A DNA stretch of 7,982 nucleotides from Acidobacteriota bacterium (GTDB taxonomy: Bacteria; Acidobacteriota; Terriglobia; Terriglobales; Acidobacteriaceae). The stretch spans positions 1 to 7,982 of the forward strand of contig JAJZDO010000123.1 in the NCBI GenBank assembly GCA_021805955.1, written 5' to 3'. Positions 1 to 6,217 of this stretch are shown piece after piece (the first letter of the stretch is position 1; every line of letters starts with the position of its first letter). A model generated the notes under the pieces. It saw only the letters and a program-made list of their open reading frames with translations, was not told the DNA's origin and searched no databases. The translations under genes and the position numbers were made by a program.

Positions 1-58
1 TTATTGATCAGATCGAACTCCCTAGTTTGAGCGATAACGCTTTTACAACAACGCTTTA

Positions 59-91
59 TCTGTCTTACAGGCTACCGAGCAGCAAGACAGA
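59..91. repeat. 8-bp inverted repeat (hairpin) in the purH leader
   Basis: TCTGTCTT at 59-66 is perfectly complementary to AAGACAGA at 84-91, with a 17-nt loop that contains a small nested GCT/AGC pairing (71-73 with 78-80). No T-run follows on either strand, so it does not look like an intrinsic terminator. It lies about 130 nt upstream of the purH start and could be a leader hairpin, an operator or chance. Confidence 0.35.
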
Positions 92-204
92 ATACAAATG
101 ACCGTTTACGACTATGGAGCTGGGTGTGATCCTGAGGTTTGCCGGTGCAAAAATCGGTTGGCATGCTTGCATTAAACTGAATGTTGCTTCCATTTCATTC
201 AATC

Positions 205-209
205 GAGGA
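205..209 (+). promoter_or_regulatory. Ribosome binding site of purH
   Basis: GAGGA lies 11 nt before the ATG at 221 and supports that start. The spacing is slightly long. The same motif type and the same gap recur before the TPR gene at 1926-1929. Confidence 0.55.
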
Positions 210-220
210 CATTCAGGCCT

Positions 221-1798
221 ATGAAGCCAATTCGGCGGGTGCTGCTCAGCGTCACAGATAAATCGGGAATCGTCGAATTTGCGCGCGTCTTGACCAAATA
301 TGGCGCCGAACTGGTATCCACAGGCGGAACCGCCCGCACCCTGCGCGAAGCGGGTCTGACAGTATTGGATATTTCCGAGTTGACGGGATTTCCGGAGATG
401 CTGGATGGCCGCGTGAAGACGCTGCATCCCAAGGTGCATGGCGGCATCCTCCATATCCGCTCCAACGCGGAACATCAAAAGGCAGTGGCGGAGCATGGCA
501 TTCAGCCGATCGATATGGTGGTGGTGAATCTGTATGCATTTGAAGCTACGCTGCACAAGCCGGGTGTGCACTTCGCCGAGGTGATTGAGAACATCGACAT
601 CGGTGGACCGTCGATGGTGCGGTCGGCGGCAAAAAACTTTGAGGATGTCGCGGTCGTGACTTCCGTCGCTGACTACGCCTCATTGACAGATGAGTTACAG
701 GCGAACCAGGGTCAACTGAGCCGCGCCACGCGCTGGCGGCTGGCGCAGAAGGCGTTTGCGCTGACCGCAGCGTACGATATGACGATTGCGAACGCGCTGG
801 AAACTCTGCCTGCGGATCCCCCTGCCGCAACAGCTACGGCAGTGTTGCCCAAGGCGTGCGACGAACCGCTCCCCGCCACATTACGTGTGGTGTATCCAAA
901 AGCCATGTCATTGCGCTACGGCGAAAATCCGCATCAGCGCGCCGCCTTGTACGCCAATGGCAGCGGAACGGGCATTGCCGGGCTGCACCAGTTGCAGGGC
1001 AAAGAGCTAAGCTATAACAACCTGGTCGACTTGGATGCCTGCTGGGAACTTGCCCAGGAGTTGAAAGACCCGGCGGTGGCCATCATCAAGCACACCAATC
1101 CATGCGGAGTCGCCACGGCTGCGACAATCGTGGAAGCCTATGAAAAGGCGCTGGCTTGCGATCCTGTGTCCGCCTTCGGCGCAGTGATCGGCATCAATCG
1201 TGAGGTGGACGGCGAAGCGGCGGCAAAGATCGTCAAGTTGTTTGTGGAGGCAATTGTCGCACCCGCATTCAGTTCTGAGGCGAAAGAGATTCTTTCCGCC
1301 AAGAAGAACCTGCGACTGGTGGAGGTGAAGCCAGCCCCGGCCGCGCCGGTGATGAAGCACGTCTCCGGCGGCATGTTAATGCAGGATGCGGACTGCGGCC
1401 GGATCGAAGCTTGTGAGTTGAAAATTGTCAGCAAACGTCCGCCGACACAGAATGAGATTGACGCGCTCCTGTTTGCCTGGAGGGTAGCGAAACACGTCAA
1501 ATCGAATGCAATCGTCTACGCGCGAAACGGGCAGACACTCGGCATCGGCGCCGGACAGATGAGCAGGGTGGATGCAGCGAAGTTTGGCGCCATGAAAGCC
1601 ATTTTGCCGCTGGACGGCTGCGTGGCGGCTTCCGATGCCTTCTTCCCGTTTCCCGACGGCCTGGAAGTCGTGGTTGGAGCGGGGGCTACAGCAGTGATTC
1701 AACCGGGCGGTTCCGTGCGTGACTCAGAAGTGATTGCCGCCGCGGATCGCTTGAATACCGCGATGGTTTTCACCGGAATGAGGCATTTCCGGCACTAG
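221..1798 (+). CDS. purH: Bifunctional AICAR formyltransferase / IMP cyclohydrolase PurH
   Basis: This cytosolic enzyme performs the last two steps of de novo purine synthesis: AICAR is formylated with 10-formyl-tetrahydrofolate to FAICAR, which is then cyclised to IMP. The 525-aa protein has the usual family length. The N-terminal MGS-like cyclohydrolase domain (about residues 4-200) shows STGGT (33-37) and the signature [15 protein letters not shown] (56-70), including Lys66, which aligns with an active-site lysine of the human enzyme. The C-terminal transformylase domain shows [19 protein letters not shown], the Lys290-His291 pair in IIKHTNPCG (the catalytic Lys-His of the family), [16 protein letters not shown] and QPGGSVRD, and ends in the typical GMRHFRH. 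A Pro/Ala-rich linker precedes the second domain. The ATG at 221 is preceded by GAGGA. The gene is intact. It is upstream of, and possibly co-transcribed with, the TPR gene, but 142 nt separate them. The family call is near certain. Confidence 0.98.
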   Translation: MKPIRRVLLSVTDKSGIVEFARVLTKYGAELVSTGGTARTLREAGLTVLDISELTGFPEMLDGRVKTLHPKVHGGILHIRSNAEHQKAVAEHGIQPIDMVVVNLYAFEATLHKPGVHFAEVIENIDIGGPSMVRSAAKNFEDVAVVTSVADYASLTDELQANQGQLSRATRWRLAQKAFALTAAYDMTIANALETLPADPPAATATAVLPKACDEPLPATLRVVYPKAMSLRYGENPHQRAALYANGSGTGIAGLHQLQGKELSYNNLVDLDACWELAQELKDPAVAIIKHTNPCGVATAATIVEAYEKALACDPVSAFGAVIGINREVDGEAAAKIVKLFVEAIVAPAFSSEAKEILSAKKNLRLVEVKPAPAAPVMKHVSGGMLMQDADCGRIEACELKIVSKRPPTQNEIDALLFAWRVAKHVKSNAIVYARNGQTLGIGAGQMSRVDAAKFGAMKAILPLDGCVAASDAFFPFPDGLEVVVGAGATAVIQPGGSVRDSEVIAAADRLNTAMVFTGMRHFRH

Positions 1799-1826
1799 GG
1801 AAGTTCCCTTGCGGTATCGTTTTCGC

Positions 1827-1838
1827 CTCGAATTCGAG
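1827..1838. repeat. 12-bp perfect palindrome
   Basis: CTCGAATTCGAG reads the same on both strands. It lies just upstream of where a -35 box would be for the TACAAT at 1862-1867, so it could be a dimeric repressor site. One copy alone is weak evidence. Confidence 0.3.
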
Positions 1839-1925
1839 ACCCTCGGCGTGGCGTTCCGGCGTACAATCAAGTAAAAGGGGCCGAATTGCTCCATTTCCGT
1901 GCGTGTTGACCGCGGCACAAGGTGC

Positions 1926-1929
1926 GAGG
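1926..1929 (+). promoter_or_regulatory. Ribosome binding site that decides the TPR gene start
   Basis: GAGG lies 11 nt before the ATG at 1941. The in-frame upstream GTG at 1899 has only a distant AGGGG (about 18 nt away) and would add 14 residues before the signal peptide. The ATG is therefore preferred. Confidence 0.5.
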
Positions 1930-1940
1930 TAGTGTTTCGA

Positions 1941-4124
1941 ATGACGAAGGATCGTGTCGCCAAAGGGAATCCCCTTTCTTGGTGGAGATGGCAACAAGCC
2001 GCTGTACTGTGTACGGCGATCGCATGCTCTGCGGCTGCAGTCGCCCAAAGCAATTCCGCTCCTGAAACGACGCCCTCGAGTGCGCCCACAGGAGTCGGTG
2101 GCCCATCCACAACACCGTCGCAAGGGAATGCTCCTCTGACTCCGCAACCGGCAGGTGAAACCGGCAAGCGGGCCCAATCCTATTACCATTTTGCGCTCGG
2201 CCATTTGTATGAGGAATCGGCCGAACAGTATGGCCGGCCTGAGTTGGCCGTGCAAGCGATCGAGCAGTACAAGCTAGCCATCACACATGACCCCGATTCG
2301 GTGTTTTTGCAGGATACGCTGTCAGATACGTATTTCAAGCTGGGGCGAATCCGCGAGGCCATTGAAACCGCGCAACGAGTACTGAAGACTCACCCGGATA
2401 ATCTGCAGGCCCACAAGCTGCTGGGTCGTGTCTACTTGCGATCGCTGGGTGACACTGAAAATGGCCAGCAACCGGGCCCGATGCTCGATCTCGCCATTCA
2501 AGAATTTCAAAAGATCGTTCAGATCGAACCGAATCAGGTGGAAGATCGACTGCTCCTGGGGCAGCTATTCACCCTGAAGCACGACATCAAGGACGCAAAA
2601 GCGCAGTTTGAGGAAGCGCGGCGCATCGACCCGAATTCAGAAGACGTGGTGTTGAATCTGGCTCGCCTGTACGGGGAGCAGAACAACCTGCCGGAAGCCA
2701 TCAACGTGCTGCAGAACGTTCCTAGAGATGACCGCACTTTCAAGATCAATCTGGCGCTGGCCGCTGCATACGATCAGTCCTCGAATTCAAAAGCTGCCAT
2801 TGCCGCTTACCAGGACGCGCTGAATCTGCAGCCAGGCAACCTGGATGCGCAACGCGGTCTGGCGGAAGATCTATTGGCGAGCGGCCAACCCGATGCCGCA
2901 CTAAAGATTTTTCAGGGTGTCGCCGCCCAGGACCCGGAAGATGCGCACTCCTTTTTGAGAATTGCGGAAGTGCAACGCACTCAGGGACATTTGAAGCAAG
3001 CCGCGGCTGCATTGGATCGCGCCATGGCGCTCAATCCGGATTCCCCCGAGGTACGGTATACCGAAGCCTCGATCGCCGAAGCCCAGGGCCATCTTGACCA
3101 GGCGGCGGAACTGCTGCAGCAATTGGCAGACAACACGCACCACGACAGCGAAAAATATACGGCGGACGAAAAAAATAACCGCGCCATCTTCCTCGATCGC
3201 CTGGCAACCGTGTATCGCGACCAGAACAAAACGCAGCAGGCTCTTGCCGTTTACAAGGAAATGATTGCCCTGGGCGGCGACGATGCCGAACGCGGATATC
3301 AGGGCGAAGTGGATACGTATCGCGATGCCAAGATGCTGCCGGAAGCGACTGCGGCTGCGCAGGCGGCTGTGCAGGCGTTGCCGAAAGACGTCGATCTAAA
3401 ACTGACGCTTGCCGGACAGCTGGCGGATACCGGGAAAACGAAGGAAGGGGTCGCGCTAGCTAAAGCTCAGTTGAACGGCAGCAAACAGGACCGCGTCGTG
3501 TGGCTTGCCCTTGCGCAAATCTTCACCAGACTGCACAAATGGAGAGATGCCTCATCGGCCATCGATCAGGCGCAAAAGCTCAGCACTACCAAACAAGAGA
3601 CGAGCCTGATCTACTTCCTTCGTGGAGCGCTGCAGGAAAGACAAAAGCATATTGACGCCGCCGAGCAGCAATTTCGACAGTCGCTCGCATTGGATCCGAA
3701 CAATGCGTTGACCCTGAATTACCTGGGGTACATGCTGGCAGACCACGATCAAAAATTGAACGAAGCGCTGCAACTGGTAGAACACGCGGTCAAGCTGGAT
3801 CCACAAAACGGCGCTTATCTCGATTCACTGGGTTGGGTGCACTATAAGCTTGGCCAGTATGAGCTAGCCGAACAGGCACTGGAGAAAGCTATCACCTTGA
3901 TCCCGAAGGATCCCACCGTCCATGACCATCTGGGCGAGGTATACGCGTCAACGGGCCATCTACAGCAGGCGGTCGCGCAGTGGGAAAGCTCTCTGGCAAA
4001 CTATGCCGGCTCCGCTCCAGCGGACGCTGAACCGGCGGACGTAAACAAGGTGCGCAAGCGGCTGGATAAAGCCAAGGTCAAGCTGGCGAAAGAAGATTCG
4101 CACGCCGTTCCGATCACACACTAA
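1941..4124 (+). CDS. Exported tetratricopeptide-repeat protein
   Basis: This 727-aa protein (from ATG 1941) is built almost entirely of TPR helical hairpins, a protein-protein interaction scaffold; its partner is not known. Residues 1-35 look like a Sec signal: a Lys/Arg-containing n-region with WWRW (14-17), a hydrophobic stretch (20-34), and an Ala-Val-Ala|Gln site after residue 35. Cys29 in the order Ala-Ile-Ala-Cys-Ser could instead be a poor lipobox, making it an outer-membrane lipoprotein. A Ser/Pro/Thr-rich linker (about 37-70) precedes some 17 consecutive units of roughly 34 residues, many ending in Asp-Pro or Asn-Pro (for example LALDPNN, VKLDPQN). The last three units are the most canonical and include LNYLGYMLAD and LDSLGWVHYKLGQY, a pairing common in large periplasmic TPR proteins of Gram-negative bacteria. 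A basic tail (KVRKRLDKAKVKLAK) follows. An in-frame GTG at 1899 would lengthen it by 14 residues. The gene ends 16 nt before the HD hydrolase and probably shares its transcript. Precise function unknown. Confidence 0.9.
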   Translation: MTKDRVAKGNPLSWWRWQQAAVLCTAIACSAAAVAQSNSAPETTPSSAPTGVGGPSTTPSQGNAPLTPQPAGETGKRAQSYYHFALGHLYEESAEQYGRPELAVQAIEQYKLAITHDPDSVFLQDTLSDTYFKLGRIREAIETAQRVLKTHPDNLQAHKLLGRVYLRSLGDTENGQQPGPMLDLAIQEFQKIVQIEPNQVEDRLLLGQLFTLKHDIKDAKAQFEEARRIDPNSEDVVLNLARLYGEQNNLPEAINVLQNVPRDDRTFKINLALAAAYDQSSNSKAAIAAYQDALNLQPGNLDAQRGLAEDLLASGQPDAALKIFQGVAAQDPEDAHSFLRIAEVQRTQGHLKQAAAALDRAMALNPDSPEVRYTEASIAEAQGHLDQAAELLQQLADNTHHDSEKYTADEKNNRAIFLDRLATVYRDQNKTQQALAVYKEMIALGGDDAERGYQGEVDTYRDAKMLPEATAAAQAAVQALPKDVDLKLTLAGQLADTGKTKEGVALAKAQLNGSKQDRVVWLALAQIFTRLHKWRDASSAIDQAQKLSTTKQETSLIYFLRGALQERQKHIDAAEQQFRQSLALDPNNALTLNYLGYMLADHDQKLNEALQLVEHAVKLDPQNGAYLDSLGWVHYKLGQYELAEQALEKAITLIPKDPTVHDHLGEVYASTGHLQQAVAQWESSLANYAGSAPADAEPADVNKVRKRLDKAKVKLAKEDSHAVPITH

Positions 4125-4140
4125 AGCTCTCAGTCCTCTC

Positions 4141-5286
4141 ATGCAGGCAACCTCTCTCAGCAACTGCGCAGTGATCGGCGATGCGTCCGATCCCCTGACG
4201 GCGAGAGAGCACACAGAAACTCCGCACGCATATCGCTCCGCCTTTCAACGCGACCGCGATCGCGTCATCCACGCGCGAGCGTTCCGAAGACTTGCAGGAA
4301 AAACGCAGGTTTTCACCCACCGCGACTCGGATCACTTCCGAAGCCGTCTGACCCACACCATTGAAGTTACGCAGATCGCCCGCACCATTGCGGCGGCGCT
4401 GGATCTGAATGAAGAGCTGGCCGAAACTCTGGCGTTGGTCCATGACATTGGACATCCTCCCTTCGGTCACGCCGGCGAACAAGCGCTGGACCGTCAACTG
4501 CAAGCGTACGGCCTGCACTTCGACCATAATTTGCATGCCTTGCGCATCGTTGAATATTTTGAGCAGCGTTATGCGGGATTTCGCGGACTAAATCTGACTT
4601 TGGCGGTACGTGAAGGCATCATCAAGCATTCGCGCGATTATTCACTGGCCGAGCATCCTGAGTTGCAACCGTACCTGCTGGATGAATTGCCGCCGCTGGA
4701 AGCCCAATTAATTGATCTGGCCGATGAGATCGCATATCTGACCGCGGATATGGACGATGGCGTGGAGGCGGAGATTCTCTCTGTGGAAAATCTGCGGCGC
4801 AATGTTTCTTTGTTTGAGGAATTTTATCGGAAGATGGAACAGCGATGTCCGGATGCCGCTCCGAAACTGCTATTCCACGAAGCACTGAAGAGAATGTTGA
4901 ATGCGCTGGTTAACGATCTGGTGGTGACTACACATCGCCGCGTGACAGAGGGTGGAATTCAATCGCTCACTACGGTCCGCCACGCGGGTCATAGACTGGT
5001 CGCGTTTTCTGAAGAGATGGAGCGGCGCCGCCACGAAGCCAAACAGTATCTTCTGCAGGAGCTTTATCACGCCACCTACCTGGAACGGGATCATGCCCTG
5101 GCGGAAGAAATTATCGCGGGACTCTTTCAATATTGGATGCGCAATCCGCTGGAACTACCCGCGAGTCACGAGACACAGATTGCCATCGAAGGCGCTCCGC
5201 GCGTGGTTGCCGACTACATTGCCGGCATGACGGACCAGTTCATTGAAGACCAGTGGCAACATGTGCAGGCGTCCCAGCGAAAATAG
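4141..5286 (+). CDS. dgt: HD-domain deoxyguanosinetriphosphate triphosphohydrolase-like protein
   Basis: This is a metal-dependent HD-superfamily hydrolase of the dGTPase/SAMHD1 type, which cleaves dNTPs to the deoxynucleoside and triphosphate in the cytosol. In 381 aa it carries the family's N-terminal RDRDRVIHARAFRRL-type stretch (37-51) and TQVF (55-58), then the HD metal ligands His72 (LTHT), His101-Asp102 (ALVHDIGHPPFGHAGE) and Asp195 (LADEIAY). The DHN at 128-130 and the C-terminal region (EEIIAGLF) also match the family. Length fits the dGTPase-like subgroup, shorter than E. coli Dgt; substrate preference cannot be read from sequence, so the symbol is by homology. The ATG at 4141 follows the TPR stop by 16 nt and has no clear Shine-Dalgarno, only a pyrimidine-rich tract, suggesting translational coupling or a different start; GTG at 4171 is a weaker in-frame alternative. 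The HD core is intact with either start. Confidence 0.93.
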   Translation: MQATSLSNCAVIGDASDPLTAREHTETPHAYRSAFQRDRDRVIHARAFRRLAGKTQVFTHRDSDHFRSRLTHTIEVTQIARTIAAALDLNEELAETLALVHDIGHPPFGHAGEQALDRQLQAYGLHFDHNLHALRIVEYFEQRYAGFRGLNLTLAVREGIIKHSRDYSLAEHPELQPYLLDELPPLEAQLIDLADEIAYLTADMDDGVEAEILSVENLRRNVSLFEEFYRKMEQRCPDAAPKLLFHEALKRMLNALVNDLVVTTHRRVTEGGIQSLTTVRHAGHRLVAFSEEMERRRHEAKQYLLQELYHATYLERDHALAEEIIAGLFQYWMRNPLELPASHETQIAIEGAPRVVADYIAGMTDQFIEDQWQHVQASQRK

Positions 5287-5302
5287 CGCGGAAGGAAACG
5301 TC

Positions 5303-6217
5303 TCAATCCGGCCCCGTTCGCGCGCTGTCAAGCCATGCTGTACAGATCATGTCGCGCAACATGGTAGCGCCCGCGGCCAGTCGCTCTGCGGTAAAGCTGC
5401 GGGATGCCGCAGATCCATGGCCGTCGAACGCTCCTCGCTTGTCAAAGCGATAGACTTGGGCGACCTGCGCGTGCGTCGTCCACAAGTACAGCACAAAATT
5501 CTGAAACGGAGCATCCAGAACGCGCGCCGGTGGAATCAGCGGCGCAACATCCTGCGCGCGCTGAGTGTCGTGCACAAATTCTGTTTCAAACCGGCTGTGG
5601 ATGCCGCGCCGGCGGGTGAAGCGCTCAGGATTTCTTGACTCCACCCATCCGTTGAAATTGATTGTCGTGTGCAAGGGTTGCGAGCCGTCCCCGACGTAGT
5701 GGCCAAGACAGCCGATGTCGTACAAGACTGCTTGCTCTGCGCCGTAGGTGTCCCGATGCGCAGCGAGCAATGCCCGATAGTCGCGCATGTCCACCACCAG
5801 CCGCTCAAAGTCTTCATCGGCCTGCCATGGCAACAATCCTACGTTTTGCGGAACGAGTCGGTCGGCCAGATCCGGATGCAGACGATCCGCGGCTTTCAAA
5901 TCGTCGAGGAAACCGTAGCGTTGCGCGGGTAAGCCGCCGGGAGCGGCCATGTCCGCCAGTTCGAGATTCAGAAAATGCTCAGGAGCATCGGCAGCGCTGA
6001 GCTCCGGCTCCGAAGCGACCCGCCAACGGTCTGGCTCCGGCCCTAGATATTCAATCTCGTCCAGCGCCAGCGGCGTGCGCAGAAATGCAGGCATGTTTGC
6101 CGGCAACGTCTCCATCGCCACTCGATTGATGATTTTGTGACCATCCCGTCCCCAGCCGAAAGAATGCGGCGCGGCGAGACACAAAAAGAATGCCAGAACG
6201 AAGATGCCTAAGACCGA
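5303..6217 (-). other. Signal-peptide-like segment and zinc-dependent phospholipase C/S1-P1 nuclease domain of the fusion gene
   Basis: These enzymes are secreted tri-zinc phosphodiesterases acting on single-stranded nucleic acid or phospholipid. Residues 457-477 contain a strongly hydrophobic run (VLGIFVLAFFLCLAA) followed by Ser-Phe-Gly, a good signal peptidase site, and then Trp478. Using fusion numbering, the metal ligands expected of the family are all present: Trp478 (mature residue 1), His483 in WGRDGH, Asp519 in GPEPDRW, His537 in HFLNLE, His629-x3-Asp633-x5-His639 in GHYVGDGSQPLH, and His663-x3-Glu667 in IHSRFE. The last acid is Glu, as in Bacillus cereus phospholipase C, where P1 nuclease has Asp. 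Many bacterial proteins called S1/P1 nucleases look alike, so the substrate remains open. No ATG, GTG or well-placed TTG precedes this segment within the interdomain region, so it has no obvious start of its own. Confidence 0.82.

Larger units (their letters stand above)
1..220. other. Non-coding leader upstream of purH
   Basis: No convincing coding frame is seen here; the open minus-strand frames that cross this stretch run into purH and look like shadows of it. The visible contents are a direct repeat AACGCTTT (36-43 and 50-57), an 8-bp inverted repeat (59-66 with 84-91), and a Shine-Dalgarno-like GAGGA at 205-209 that serves purH. I looked for a sigma-70 promoter and found only weak, badly spaced boxes, so none is called. 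The upstream neighbour lies outside the window. Confidence 0.5.
1799..1940 (+). promoter_or_regulatory. Intergenic region with palindrome and possible -10 box
   Basis: This 142-nt gap lies between purH and the TPR gene. AGGGAA-G-TTCCCT overlaps the purH stop, but its one-base loop is too tight for a hairpin and no T-run follows, so no intrinsic terminator is called. A perfect 12-bp palindrome, CTCGAATTCGAG, lies at 1827-1838. A -10-like TACAAT at 1862-1867 has no recognisable -35 at the right distance. TTGACC at 1905-1910 resembles a -35, but its matching -10 would be poor and almost at the start codon. A separate promoter for the TPR gene is possible and unproven. Confidence 0.25.

Noticed and set aside
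65..571. 168-codon minus-strand open frame across the purH leader
   Set aside because: Most of it is antisense to the conserved PurH N-terminus, and the composition is His/Arg/Cys-rich without a domain.
1797..1810. AGGGAA-G-TTCCCT at the purH stop as a terminator
   Set aside because: The loop would be one base and no T-run follows.
1899..1940. GTG at 1899 as the TPR gene start
   Set aside because: Its upstream purine run is about 18 nt away, and the 14 extra residues would sit before a good signal peptide; ATG 1941 has GAGG at a usable distance.
1724..2255. Minus-strand open frames (147 and 161 codons) across the purH-TPR gap
   Set aside because: They are antisense to the purH end and the TPR signal peptide, overlap each other in different frames, and have no protein-like pattern.
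4255..4264. Palindrome CGCGATCGCG inside dgt
   Set aside because: It is explained by the codons of the conserved Arg-Asp-Arg-Asp-Arg motif in GC-rich sequence.
5243..5638. 131-codon plus-strand open frame spanning the dgt end and the antisense of the hydrolase domain
   Set aside because: It overlaps the end of dgt in another frame and the 3' end of the fusion gene on the opposite strand; the translation is low-complexity, Arg-rich and domain-free.
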